64,000 bases of DNA from Candidatus Microthrix parvicella Bio17-1 (GTDB lineage: Bacteria > Actinomycetota > Acidimicrobiia > Acidimicrobiales > Microtrichaceae), in NCBI RefSeq assembly GCF_000299415.1, contig NZ_AMPG01000002.1:496001-560000 (forward strand). The letters are read 5' to 3'. Made by a program: the position numbers and the translations under genes. This document shows positions 9,098 through 17,146 of this stretch, in pieces. Within the stretch, counting starts at the first letter, position 1. Every line of letters starts with the position of its first letter. Below the pieces are notes generated by a model, which made no database searches, was not told the DNA's origin, and saw only the letters and a program-made list of their open reading frames with translations.

Positions 9098-10793
9098 AGC
9101 CGGGTGTCACAGCGCGGTCGGTGACGACACCCACGGGCAATGCGTCACGAACCTGTACCACCGTGGCGGCCAGGCGGAGCCCACCCGGGGTCACGGCCAG
9201 CACGTCGATCCGGCGCACCTCCACATCCGCCAGCGCCGCCAACAGACGGCGATCCGACGGAGGCGCCCGCTCGAGCACCAGGACGGTGCCCCGCTCGTCC
9301 ACCAACAGGCAACCCCCGGGGACCGCGCCGCTTGTGGGTGCAATCGGCCGCCCGGCCCAAAGGGCCGCCACCACCAGTGGTGCCCACAGCACTTTTGATG
9401 CCACGACGGCTCGGGAGCGCCCCTCCCAATGGCCCCAAACCATCCAGGTCGCCAAGCCCAGGGCCATCAACGCGTAGGTCTCTGTGGGCGTCACCCGACC
9501 CAGCGGCAGCAAGGCCGCCGACCGGGCCACCCCGTCGACCCACCAGGCAGCCATCGCCACGGGCAGCCGGGCGGCCGTTGCCACCGGACCGGGCAGCGTC
9601 CCGGCCACCAACCCGATGGTCATGCCCCACAGCGTCAAGAATCCGGCGGGTGCACCGGCGAGGATGTTGGCCGGAAACGAGGCCAGCGGCACCGCCAGGC
9701 CCGCAGCGGCCAACACCGGCGCCACCCCGACCTGCGCCGCCAACGTGGCCCGTGCGACAGCCACCGGGTTTACGTCGCTGCCGCGCCGATCGCCCAAACC
9801 CACCACCAGGCCCAACGTGGCCGCCGCAGACAGCCAGAATCCCAGGGAGCCGACCACCAACGGGTCCACCAGCACCACTGCGGTCAGGGCGCCCGCCAGC
9901 ACCGTGGACGCATCCACCAGGTGACCACGTCGGGCTGCGACGGCCGCCACCAAGGCCGCCGCGCCCGCCCGCAACACCGACGGGTCGGGGCGCACCAGCA
10001 CGACGAACCAGCCCACCACGGCCGTCACCATCATCCAACGGCGCCCCACCGGCACCCTCGTGATCAGCGGGGCGCACAACACCAACATGAGCGCCACGTT
10101 CTGTCCCGACACCACCAGCAGGTGGGTCAGCCCGGACCGCAAAAAGCGGTCTCGTTGCGCAGCGGACTGAGTGCGATCGTCGCCCAGCGCTGCGCCCAGC
10201 ACCAGGGCCCTGGCGTCAGGATCAAGCGGAGCCACCGACGTCCGGATGCGCTCCCGCACCCCGGCCGCAACCGCAACGGCGCCACGACCCACCCGTATAT
10301 CCCCCACCCAATCCACCTGAAGCTCGCCCGCGAGATGGCGGGACCTGTGCCATCCCGTTGACTCACGGAATCGCCGTGTCCGTCCGGTCACCCGCATCGA
10401 GTCGCCCAGCTGCAAGGCGGCCACCTCTCCGGCCGACGGCCCATCGATTGAGGCAAGCAAACGTCGGTCGCCATCGGCGACAACCACCTCGATACCGCCA
10501 AAGCTCACCTCAGGATCGCCGCGCAACACCACCACTCCGCTGACCGGTCCAGGGTCGAGGGTGTCCAGCGGCGCCAGCGCCCGAAGGGACAGCCCCACGA
10601 CCACCACCATCAAGGCAGTCGCCACACCTGCGGCCGAGCGGCCCAGCCAGGCCCACACCAGCCCTCCAGAGCCCAGCAACAGGGCGAGCAAGGCAGCCCG
10701 GGTCGCCATCGGACCCAACCTGGCGTACACGACCGGCCCGGCCACGGCGCCCAGCAAGGCCCCGACCGCAACCTTGGCCGGGGCCAGGTTCAC
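9081..10793 (-). CDS. comEC: ComEC/Rec2 family DNA-uptake channel protein with degenerate C-terminal domain
   Basis: The 570-residue membrane protein has N-terminal helices, then an OB-like DUF4131 region (VSGVVVLRGDPEVSFGGIEVVV). The Competence domain includes the hallmark SGLTHLLVVSGQNVALMLVL and many further helices. ComEC forms the channel that passes single-stranded DNA across the cytoplasmic membrane. The usual C-terminal metallo-beta-lactamase domain is cut down to about 90 residues (GCLLVDERGTVLVLERAPPS to the end). Where the metal-binding THxDxDH motif should follow RIDVLAV, the sequence reads TPGGLRLAA, so a nuclease role of that domain is unlikely. The GTG start overlaps the comEA stop by 4 bp. 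Confidence 0.88.
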   Translation of the reverse strand: MNLAPAKVAVGALLGAVAGPVVYARLGPMATRAALLALLLGSGGLVWAWLGRSAAGVATALMVVVVGLSLRALAPLDTLDPGPVSGVVVLRGDPEVSFGGIEVVVADGDRRLLASIDGPSAGEVAALQLGDSMRVTGRTRRFRESTGWHRSRHLAGELQVDWVGDIRVGRGAVAVAAGVRERIRTSVAPLDPDARALVLGAALGDDRTQSAAQRDRFLRSGLTHLLVVSGQNVALMLVLCAPLITRVPVGRRWMMVTAVVGWFVVLVRPDPSVLRAGAAALVAAVAARRGHLVDASTVLAGALTAVVLVDPLVVGSLGFWLSAAATLGLVVGLGDRRGSDVNPVAVARATLAAQVGVAPVLAAAGLAVPLASFPANILAGAPAGFLTLWGMTIGLVAGTLPGPVATAARLPVAMAAWWVDGVARSAALLPLGRVTPTETYALMALGLATWMVWGHWEGRSRAVVASKVLWAPLVVAALWAGRPIAPTSGAVPGGCLLVDERGTVLVLERAPPSDRRLLAALADVEVRRIDVLAVTPGGLRLAATVVQVRDALPVGVVTDRAVTPGCEVLS

Positions 10794-11671
10794 ACCGTGA
10801 CCAGGTCGGCCATACCCTCCAGCTTTGCGTCGCCGATACCACGCACCTCCAGCAGGTCCTCCACCTGGGTGAACGGCCCCACCTCGCTTCGGTGCGCCAC
10901 AATCGCCTCAGCGGTCACCGGGCCGACGCCGGGAAGCTCCTCCAGCGCGGCCTCATCGGCGGTGTTGAGGTTGACCAGCCCTCCTGGCGTTGCCGAATTG
11001 CCCGTGTCGGCCTCGTTCGTTCCCGTGGACTCCGGCACCGAACCCTGCGAGGAGCCCAGACCCGGCCCCAACGCATCCTGAGGCATCGTTCCCGGGGCCT
11101 CAGCCTGACCGAGGGCCGGGATGTACGCGCGTGAGCCATCGGCCAATGGCTCGGCCAGATTCACACGATCGAGGTCAGCCTGGGGTGTGGCGCCACCGGC
11201 AGCTGCAACCGCATCAGCCAGGCGACCGCCGACGTTCACGGTGTAGAGGCCGGGGTGGAGCACCTGCCCGGCGACGTGCACCACCACCTCCTGCGGTACC
11301 GACGATCCGCTTGGCATCGTCGTAACTGCCGGCACAGCCTGTCCGGCCGGCACAGCCTGTTCAGCCGGCACAGCCTGTCCGGCCGGAGTTGGCACCGATG
11401 GTGCCGCTGCCGACTTCACCGCTGCTCTCGGCAAATCGACAGGTTGCGCGCGTCCCTGCGACATCCACCAGGCGCCAAGCCCGAGCAGCGCCACGACGCC
11501 GATGGCCACCAGCCCCATGGCGATGGGCCCACTCCTCTGTTGACCCGGATCCTCAAGCGGGTCACCGCGGGGTCGCAATCGGGCGCGAAGGTCTCCAATC
11601 AGCTCAGATGCAGCGCCACCCGGGCGCGAGCGCTTTTCGCGGGGAGACAGCGCGTCAAAGGGATCGTCCAT
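10790..11671 (-). CDS. comEA: ComEA-like DNA-binding protein (SLBB plus helix-hairpin-helix)
   Basis: The 293-residue protein has a charged cytoplasmic start, one membrane helix near residues 53-70 (IAMGLVAIGVVALLGLGAWW) and a Pro/Ala-rich linker with repeated AVPAGQ/AVPAEQ units. An SLBB domain follows (VVVHVAGQVLHPGLYTVNVG), then a C-terminal double helix-hairpin-helix (VNLNTADEAALEELPGVGPV and FTQVEDLLEVRGIGDAKLEG). ComEA binds incoming double-stranded DNA outside the membrane and passes it to ComEC, encoded immediately downstream with a 4-bp overlap. Its ATG lies 107 bp from the next gene, and that gap contains a GC-rich tandem repeat. Confidence 0.9.
   Translation of the reverse strand: MDDPFDALSPREKRSRPGGAASELIGDLRARLRPRGDPLEDPGQQRSGPIAMGLVAIGVVALLGLGAWWMSQGRAQPVDLPRAAVKSAAAPSVPTPAGQAVPAEQAVPAGQAVPAVTTMPSGSSVPQEVVVHVAGQVLHPGLYTVNVGGRLADAVAAAGGATPQADLDRVNLAEPLADGSRAYIPALGQAEAPGTMPQDALGPGLGSSQGSVPESTGTNEADTGNSATPGGLVNLNTADEAALEELPGVGPVTAEAIVAHRSEVGPFTQVEDLLEVRGIGDAKLEGMADLVTV
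11324..11395. repeat. Coding tandem repeat of about 18 bp in comEA linker
   Basis: Three to four near-identical 18-bp units (plus-strand reading gccggcacagcctgtccg with tca/tcc variation) encode the six-residue AVPAGQ/AVPAEQ linker of ComEA on the minus strand. The unit is a multiple of three, so copy-number change would alter linker length without shifting frame. Confidence 0.7.
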
Positions 11672-11735
11672 AGGCCAACGGTAGAAACCGAATCCCTTGT
11701 TGGCACTGGGGATCGCTCACCGGGGACCCCTCACC

Positions 11736-11763
11736 GGGGAGGGCGCCCCGGGGAGGGCGCCCC
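11736..11763. repeat. Two tandem 14-bp GC hairpin units between the M15 peptidase gene and comEA
   Basis: The unit GGGGAGGGCGCCCC occurs twice in direct succession and each copy contains the palindrome GGGCGCCC. Just upstream, a shorter direct repeat (CTCACCGGGGA) also occurs twice. The element is in the 107-bp gap downstream of the minus-strand M15 gene and upstream of comEA. It could act as a transcription barrier for the first or a structured leader for the second; there is no T-run, so it is not a standard intrinsic terminator. Confidence 0.55.
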
Positions 11764-11778
11764 GGAGCCGCCTCGCAC

Positions 11779-12624
11779 CTATCCGGCGGACACCGCCCCC
11801 ACCTGACGTTTCGGCTGCCATTCGGGTTGACCCACTTCGTCGTGCTCATCATGCTCGATCAGTTCGACTCCCGTGGCATTGGGCGCGGAGAAGTGCATCC
11901 AGTCCTTGGTGGTCAACCAATCCCCACCCCAGTTCCATCGCAGCCGCCAGAACGCGGAGGTGACCGGACCGTAGGGTGCGACCTCACCGACTCTGGCCTT
12001 ACCTCTGGTGCGACGCTGCGTGTAATCGATGGTGGGGTGTTTTGGAAAGACGTACTTCCTGTGCGAGTAGGGATTGATCACGGGGTTGATGTCGATCGCC
12101 TCCCCGAATGAGTGACGCGACCAGCTACCGCTCTGCAATTTGCGACACGAAAACCCAACCGTGTTGTTCACGAGTTCTCCTGCCGCCGGATCAAGCCGGG
12201 CCCACCATGCGGCCCAAATATCCATCCGTTCAATTCTGAATCCGGCTGAGTACAGCTCACCAAACGCACGGCCCAGCGTCTCTGCCTTGGCCCGGGCCAC
12301 GAGGATGGTGCCACGCCTCGGCGCGCCGTTCAGGTCCAAGAACGTCGGCTCGAGCACCACCAACCGCCCGATCGGCACCGGGCACTGGTGGGACGGTGCG
12401 TAGACCGGACCCAACCGGGTGACCTCATTCTGGCTGGGCGCCCGCCAGGAAACCTCGTACCCCTTCGCCGATTTTGGGGCAGGAAGGTATGCGGGCGCCG
12501 GCCTCGAGGGCCGAACTGGTCTCGGTGCGGGCTTGCCACCACATGCTCCCAAGAGCGCGCCCCCTACACACAGGGCCACCAACCCGCCGATGAAGCGCCG
12601 AGCGCGTCCCGTATTGACAAACAT
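11779..12624 (-). CDS. M15-family (VanY/LAS-type) D-Ala-D-Ala carboxypeptidase-like lipoprotein
   Basis: The 281-residue protein has a lipoprotein signal: basic start, hydrophobic stretch and lipobox LLGAC with the modified Cys near residue 28. A proline-rich spacer leads to the M15 peptidase domain. Zinc ligands are visible in SRHSFGEAIDINPVINPY (His and Asp of SxHxxGxAxD) and in DWMHFS. These enzymes cut peptidoglycan stem or cross-bridge peptides outside the membrane. The gene stands alone between the comEA gap and the thioredoxin gene. A second M15-type gene in this window (about 15.4 kb) is broken, so this is the intact one. Confidence 0.85.
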   Translation of the reverse strand: MFVNTGRARRFIGGLVALCVGGALLGACGGKPAPRPVRPSRPAPAYLPAPKSAKGYEVSWRAPSQNEVTRLGPVYAPSHQCPVPIGRLVVLEPTFLDLNGAPRRGTILVARAKAETLGRAFGELYSAGFRIERMDIWAAWWARLDPAAGELVNNTVGFSCRKLQSGSWSRHSFGEAIDINPVINPYSHRKYVFPKHPTIDYTQRRTRGKARVGEVAPYGPVTSAFWRLRWNWGGDWLTTKDWMHFSAPNATGVELIEHDEHDEVGQPEWQPKRQVGAVSAG

Positions 12625-12678
12625 AATTCACATGTTAGCGGGGCCCATTGAACAACCGTGAGGTCTCCCTGCGGAGGC

Positions 12679-13386
12679 TTAAAACAACCGTGCGGTCAAC
12701 TTGCGGCGCCACTCCGACGTAGCCGGGTCGTCCGGGTCCAACAACTCCAGCAGCTCCAAAAATCGGGTACGGGCGTCGTCGTCACCCTTGACGCGGTCGA
12801 GAAGAGACGCCAACTCGGTGGTGACCCCACCGACGGGGATCAACCCACCCGAGGCGGCCAGGGCGCGCACATGTCGAACCTCCAGATCGCCCTCGGAGAG
12901 CCCCTCGACGAGGGCGAGCGCCTCCTCGGTGCGGCCGTCGCCGACCAACACCTTGGCCAACGCCACACGCGCACCCTCGTGGGAGGCGTCAATGGCGAGC
13001 GCGGCACGTAGCGACCCTTCGTCGCCGAAGCCGACCAGTTCATCGAGTCGCTCGCTCTCGTCCGCAGGCAGCAGCCCCCGCACAAACTCCGCCACCTTGG
13101 CCTCCGGTTGTGCGCCCAGGAAGTTGTCGACCACCTGGCGGTCCACCAACCCGAAGACCGCCGGGATCGACTGCACCCGAAAAACCTGCGATGCCTGCGG
13201 GTTTTCGTCGACGTTGATCTTGGCCAAGGCCACCTTCCCGCCAACGTCGGCAACGACCTTTTCTAGAATCGGACCCAGGGTCTTGCACGGCCCACACCAC
13301 GGAGCCCACAGGTCGACCACCACCGGAAGCTGTTCGGAGCGTGCCAGCACCTCGGTTTCGAAGGTGGCATCGGTGACGTCGACCAT
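12679..13386 (-). CDS. Thioredoxin-domain protein with C-terminal TPR-like extension (CnoX/YbbN type)
   Basis: The 235-residue protein has an N-terminal thioredoxin fold with active site WCGPC near residue 29 and the cis-proline segment VQSIPAVFG. It is followed by about 120 residues of helical repeats (SLRAALAIDASHEGARVALAKVLVGDGRTEEALALVEGL and on). This layout matches YbbN/CnoX co-chaperedoxins, which guard folding proteins against overoxidation. Active-site Cys are present here, unlike E. coli YbbN. I chose ATG 13384-13386 because the longer open frame upstream has no thioredoxin similarity. A -10-like TATGAT lies 38 bp upstream. Confidence 0.85.
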   Translation of the reverse strand: MVDVTDATFETEVLARSEQLPVVVDLWAPWCGPCKTLGPILEKVVADVGGKVALAKINVDENPQASQVFRVQSIPAVFGLVDRQVVDNFLGAQPEAKVAEFVRGLLPADESERLDELVGFGDEGSLRAALAIDASHEGARVALAKVLVGDGRTEEALALVEGLSEGDLEVRHVRALAASGGLIPVGGVTTELASLLDRVKGDDDARTRFLELLELLDPDDPATSEWRRKLTARLF

Positions 13387-13423
13387 GGGGTGAACCTCGG
13401 AGGTGGGAGTGGTTGGAACCCAC

Positions 13424-13452
13424 ATCATACGGGCCCAGCAATCTCCGATCAC
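13424..13452 (-). promoter_or_regulatory. Candidate promoter of the thioredoxin-TPR gene
   Basis: On the minus strand the hexamer TATGAT (13424-13429) matches five of six -10 positions, about 38 bp before the chosen ATG. The -35 region 17 bp upstream (GTGATC) is poor, so this rests mainly on the -10 match and its position in the divergent gap. Confidence 0.35.
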
Positions 13453-13501
13453 CCAGAGGCGATAGCGTGGCCGAAGCGGGAGAGGACCACGGGAGAAGAC
13501 G

Positions 13502-14548
13502 GTGAGCGACCTACCAGAAGGCATCAACGCCGACGCCGTCGGGGCGTGGATGGCCGAGCACATCGACACCCTGGCCCCGCCACTGACCTACACGTTGATC
13601 GCGGGCGGCCACTCCAACCTGACGTACTCGGTGACCGACACGGCCGGCGGGCACTGGGTGCTGCGCCGTCCGCCGTTGGGGCAGGTGCTGGCCACCGCCC
13701 ATGACATGGCGCGTGAGCACACGATCATTTCGGCGCTTGGGCCGACCGACGTGCCGGTGCCTTCGGTGGTCGGCCTCTGCACCGACGAATCCATCAACGA
13801 CGCGCCGTTCTACGTCATGGACTTTGTCGACGGCGTGGTGGTGCGAGACGAGAGCATCGCTTCGGACCTGACACCCGAGCAGCGAGCCCGCGCCGGCAGC
13901 TCCCTCATCGAGGTCTTGCACACCATCCACACCGTCGACATCGACGCGGTTGGCCTGGGCGACCTCGGGCGCAAAGAGGACTACCTGACGCGCCAACTCA
14001 AACGCTGGAATCGCCAGTACGAGCAGAGCTGCACGCAGGTGGACGAAGGAACGCTGCCCGACCTGGGCACATTGCACGACCTGCTGGCTCAGTCGGTTCC
14101 GCCCCAACAGCGCAGCTCGATCGTGCACGGTGACTACCGCTTGGACAACACCATGCTGGGCTCCGACGGTTCGGTGGTTGCAGTGCTGGATTGGGAAATC
14201 TGCACGTTGGGCGACCCGCTGGCCGATCTCGGCATGCTGATGTGTTACTGGCCCGATTCGGGCGACGCCGCAGCCATGCCCCAGCTTGCCACGGTGTCGC
14301 TGCCCGGATTCCCCCGGCGGGCGGACCTGCTGAACGCCTACAAGAAGCTGTCCGACCTCGACCTGTCCGGCATCGACTATTACGTGGCATTCGGCTACTG
14401 GAAGCTCGGCTGCATCATCGCCGGGGTGTACGCCCGCTACTCAGGCGGCGCCATGGGCGATGCCGGTCGCCAGGGAGCCGAGGGTTTTCGAACCATGATC
14501 GAGGGCATCGTGGAGCTGGCTTACGACGCATTGGAGCACGACACATGA
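13502..14548 (+). CDS. APH-family phosphotransferase (ACAD10/FadE36-like aminoglycoside-kinase fold)
   Basis: The 348-residue protein has kinase-fold landmarks: a glycine-containing nucleotide loop (LIAGGHSNLTYSVTD), Lys/Arg strand VLRRPPLGQ, catalytic loop HGDYRLDN near residue 204 and the metal-binding LDWEICTLGDPLADLG. Close relatives are the kinase-like domains associated with acyl-CoA dehydrogenases (ACAD10-type) that phosphorylate hydroxyacyl-CoA derivatives, rather than antibiotic kinases. The VLRRPPLG stretch is typical of that subfamily. The GTG start at 13502 follows GGAGAAGA. The stop overlaps the next ATG by 4 bp. Substrate is inferred from family only. Confidence 0.85.
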   Translation: MSDLPEGINADAVGAWMAEHIDTLAPPLTYTLIAGGHSNLTYSVTDTAGGHWVLRRPPLGQVLATAHDMAREHTIISALGPTDVPVPSVVGLCTDESINDAPFYVMDFVDGVVVRDESIASDLTPEQRARAGSSLIEVLHTIHTVDIDAVGLGDLGRKEDYLTRQLKRWNRQYEQSCTQVDEGTLPDLGTLHDLLAQSVPPQQRSSIVHGDYRLDNTMLGSDGSVVAVLDWEICTLGDPLADLGMLMCYWPDSGDAAAMPQLATVSLPGFPRRADLLNAYKKLSDLDLSGIDYYVAFGYWKLGCIIAGVYARYSGGAMGDAGRQGAEGFRTMIEGIVELAYDALEHDT

Positions 14549-15432
14549 GCGAACTGGTGGACATTCACCTCCGACCCGAGTTGGCCGAGCCGACGCTGAT
14601 CATCGCTCTCGACGGGTGGATCGATGCGGGCGGCGCCGCCGATACGGCCGCCGAGGCCATGGCCGATCAGGCGGGCGTTGCCACGCTCGCCAGCTACTCC
14701 ACCGATGAGTTGCTGGACTACCGGGCACGTCGCCCCACCATGCACCTGTTGGAGGGCGTCATCACCGACCTGGAGTGGCCGGCGATTGAACTGAGTGGCG
14801 GCACCGACGCCGCCGGCAACGACGTGCTGTTCCTGACCGGCGCAGAACCCGACCGGCTGTGGCGAACCTTCGTGGGCGCAACCGTGGAGCTGGCCCTGAG
14901 CTTTGACGTGAAACGGGTCATCGGCCTGGGTGCCTACCCGGCACCGGTACCTCACACCCGGTCCAGCCGACTGAGCATCACCACCGCGTCCCAGGAGGTT
15001 TCCGACAGCCTCACCGGATTTCAGCGAGGCACCCTCGAGGTCCCCGCCGGCGTTTTCGCCGCACTTGACGAGGAATTCAACGCCGCAGGCATCCCCGCTT
15101 TCGGCCTGTGGGCGCAGGTGCCTCACTACGCGTCCAACCTGCCCTCCCCCGCCGCAGCCAAGGCATTGGTGCAAGGGGTCATGCACCACACCGGCCTGAG
15201 CTTCAACCTTGACCCGATGGAGAGCGAGGTCAAGGCCGGCCGGCTGCGGCTCGATTCGCTGTTGGAGTCCAACCCGGAGCATCAGCCACTGGTGGAGCAG
15301 CTGGAGGAGGCCTGGGACCAGGGCCAGAGCGCCGACGCGGCGTTCACGTCCCCCGACGGCAACCTCCCGTCCGGCGAGGAGTTGGCCGCCGAGTTTCAGG
15401 AGTTTCTGCGGGACCAGGGTCCCGAAAGCTGA
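14545..15432 (+). CDS. PAC2 family protein
   Basis: The 295-residue protein starts at ATG 14545, overlapping the kinase stop (ATGA). It has the PAC2 core: LIIALDGWIDAGGAADTAAEAM, a middle section DVKRVIGLGAYPAPVPHTRSSRL, and VPHYASNLPSPAAAKALVQGV. PAC2 proteins resemble proteasome-assembly chaperones in fold and are common in actinobacteria, where their role is not settled. The C-terminal ~60 residues are acidic and helical. No proteasome genes are in view. The coupling to the APH-like gene is the only functional hint. Confidence 0.85.
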   Translation: MSELVDIHLRPELAEPTLIIALDGWIDAGGAADTAAEAMADQAGVATLASYSTDELLDYRARRPTMHLLEGVITDLEWPAIELSGGTDAAGNDVLFLTGAEPDRLWRTFVGATVELALSFDVKRVIGLGAYPAPVPHTRSSRLSITTASQEVSDSLTGFQRGTLEVPAGVFAALDEEFNAAGIPAFGLWAQVPHYASNLPSPAAAKALVQGVMHHTGLSFNLDPMESEVKAGRLRLDSLLESNPEHQPLVEQLEEAWDQGQSADAAFTSPDGNLPSGEELAAEFQEFLRDQGPES

Positions 15433-15434
15433 GC

Positions 15435-15807
15435 AAACTCCTCACCAATGGCACCCTGATCGTCCATCACGACGTTGCGGACCAACTCGCCGACGTGTTC
15501 GAGGAGCTGTTCGAGAACAACCACCCCATCAGATCGATCATCCCGATTCATCGGTTTGGTGGCACCGGCGCCCCATTCCTACGGGACGCCGCTCGACCTG
15601 AGCCCGCTGGAGAACCCCTGCGTCAGCATCTCGGGCATGACCTCGCCCCCGGCGAGCGAGCGGTACCTCGACCGCGTCCCGAGCCACACGGCGGTGATCT
15701 CCCATGGCGACAACGTCGTCGAGGCCTTCTCACAAACCGGGTGGCAGTGGGGCGGGATCTGGCCCGGCCCGGTGGACTACCAACACTTCTCGGTCAACGG
15801 CCGCTGG
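15435..15807 (+). pseudogene. Decayed M15-family peptidase (frameshift plus internal deletion)
   Basis: Two frames together read as an M15 peptidase. The first frame (15435 to about 15570) gives NGTLIVHHDVADQLADVF then ELFENNHPIRSIIPI. The second (about 15565-15807, shifted by one) gives HSYGTPLDLSPLENPCVSI, then SERYLDRVPSHTAVISHGDNVV, and ends in GWQWGGIWPGPVDYQHFS. These match the order of M15 landmarks (strand, S-x-H-xx-G-xx-x-D, final H), but about 25 residues before the zinc motif are missing. The zinc motif has lost its first Ser/x spacing (PHSYGTPLD), and there is no start codon in the first frame. The remnant abuts the PAC2 stop and runs into the 3' end of the opposite-strand glycosyltransferase gene. 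Confidence 0.7.
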
Positions 15808-17094
15808 GCGCCTTGCGTCGATCATGCTCATCAGGAGTGACGCCATGCCGATCGACAACACCGGAAGGGCCGTCACGTTGAACCTCGGGTTGCCGTAGCT
15901 TGCCGCAGCGCTCACGCACACGATGACCAACGGTGCCGACACGACGAGCCACTCCCAGCCCCACGACCGCCTCCGACCAAGTTGCGCCAGGCCGACGACC
16001 CCGGCGACGGCCAACACAGCGTCAAGCGGGCGGCTTGCCAGCTGCCACCCGTAGCGTCGGGTCTCATCCGCGTCGCGGCGGGCCAGGTCTCGCGGATCCC
16101 AGAGCCCCCACACCCGGGCCTCGCGTGCCCCCAGGACCAGCGGCACGTCGGTCAGGTGCCTTCGGACGTACTCGACGGCTTGCGCCCGTTGGGCGTCGGC
16201 CACCTCCACCTCCGCCTCCCCTCCGGTGGGCGTCGCGTCCACGACGCACGGGAAGCTCCAACTGCCCAGGTCGGGTCCACCGTAGGTGGCATCGCAGTTC
16301 GACCCAGCCAACGCGCTGCTCGGCGAGATGGTTGACACGGCGTAGGTTCCGACCTTCCGATGGTTGCGCCACATCCATGGCCCCACAACCGACGCCACCA
16401 CCAGCACCAGCAGCGACGTCGCCAACAGCCTGGTTCGCAATCCCGTGCCAACGCTCGCCAGCACCGCCGGCAACGCGACGAGCACCACCATCAGTGCCAG
16501 GTCCTGACGGGTCAGAACGGCCACGCCGCACACGGCTCCGAGGGCGATCACCGACGGCCAGCCGACCCCCTGGGTGAGCACCCGATGCGCCAGCACCAGC
16601 GCCGCCAACACCAGGGGTACCGTGAGGTTCTCGCTCATCGTCGAGGAGTCGGCGGCGATGAGCGTCGGGCTCAGCGCCACCGCTGCTGCTGCGAGCAGTC
16701 CGACCCGTGCGTCAGCGAGCGCTCGTCCCAGCAGGGCAACCAGTACCACCGTGATGACACCCGGTACCACCCCGGCCACGCGGACTGACATCGCACCGGG
16801 GCCAACCGCCCACTGCCAGACCGCCTGATAGGCCGGATACGCAGGCGGGAATGCCGCCGTCGACGTCAGGTTCCCCTCGAACAGCGACGTCGGCACCACA
16901 AATCCAGTCCCCGCCAGGATCGAACCGCCCTGCAACTGGTACCAGATGGCATCCAGTCCCGATTGCACCGGTCCGAGCACCCACACCACGTAGCCCACCC
17001 GAACCGCAACCGCCACGGTCGAGATCAGCGTCAGGCTCAGCGCCCACCGTCGAGGGCTCCCCCACCCACGCACGTTCGTCGTCACGCCGGACAT
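15730..17094 (-). CDS. Polytopic glycosyltransferase (GT39/ArnT-like, GT-C fold) with abnormal 3' end
   Basis: The 454-residue protein has about ten membrane helices. The early extracytoplasmic loop contains the Asp expected of GT-C enzymes (SGLDAIWYQLQGGSIL), followed by AAFPPAYPAYQAVW. GT-C enzymes transfer sugars from polyprenyl phosphates on the outer face of the membrane. The last ~26 codons (RRPAAVDREVLVVHRAGPDP and on) are the exact antisense of the M15 pseudogene remnant. The natural C-terminus was therefore probably lost and the frame now reads through into foreign sequence. The ATG start is 39 bp downstream of the preceding gene's stop, so it may be last in the operon. Confidence 0.8.
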   Translation of the reverse strand: MSGVTTNVRGWGSPRRWALSLTLISTVAVAVRVGYVVWVLGPVQSGLDAIWYQLQGGSILAGTGFVVPTSLFEGNLTSTAAFPPAYPAYQAVWQWAVGPGAMSVRVAGVVPGVITVVLVALLGRALADARVGLLAAAAVALSPTLIAADSSTMSENLTVPLVLAALVLAHRVLTQGVGWPSVIALGAVCGVAVLTRQDLALMVVLVALPAVLASVGTGLRTRLLATSLLVLVVASVVGPWMWRNHRKVGTYAVSTISPSSALAGSNCDATYGGPDLGSWSFPCVVDATPTGGEAEVEVADAQRAQAVEYVRRHLTDVPLVLGAREARVWGLWDPRDLARRDADETRRYGWQLASRPLDAVLAVAGVVGLAQLGRRRSWGWEWLVVSAPLVIVCVSAAASYGNPRFNVTALPVLSIGMASLLMSMIDARRPAAVDREVLVVHRAGPDPAPLPPGL

Positions 17095-17113
17095 CGTAGA
17101 CCCGCCCTTACAG

Positions 17114-17146
17114 GTTGGCCTGCGACTGGACCATCAGTCGGCCAAC
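17114..17146 (-). terminator. Bulged hairpin at the stop of the 898-residue membrane protein gene
   Basis: Arms GTTGGC (17114-17119) and CGACTG (17123-17128) pair with CAGTCG (17135-17140) and GCCAAC (17141-17146). This gives 12 base pairs with a 3-nt bulge and a 6-nt loop. The stop codon (17134-17136) is inside it. No T-run follows on the minus strand, so it may be a processing or stability element rather than a true terminator, ahead of the last glycosyltransferase gene. Confidence 0.4.
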
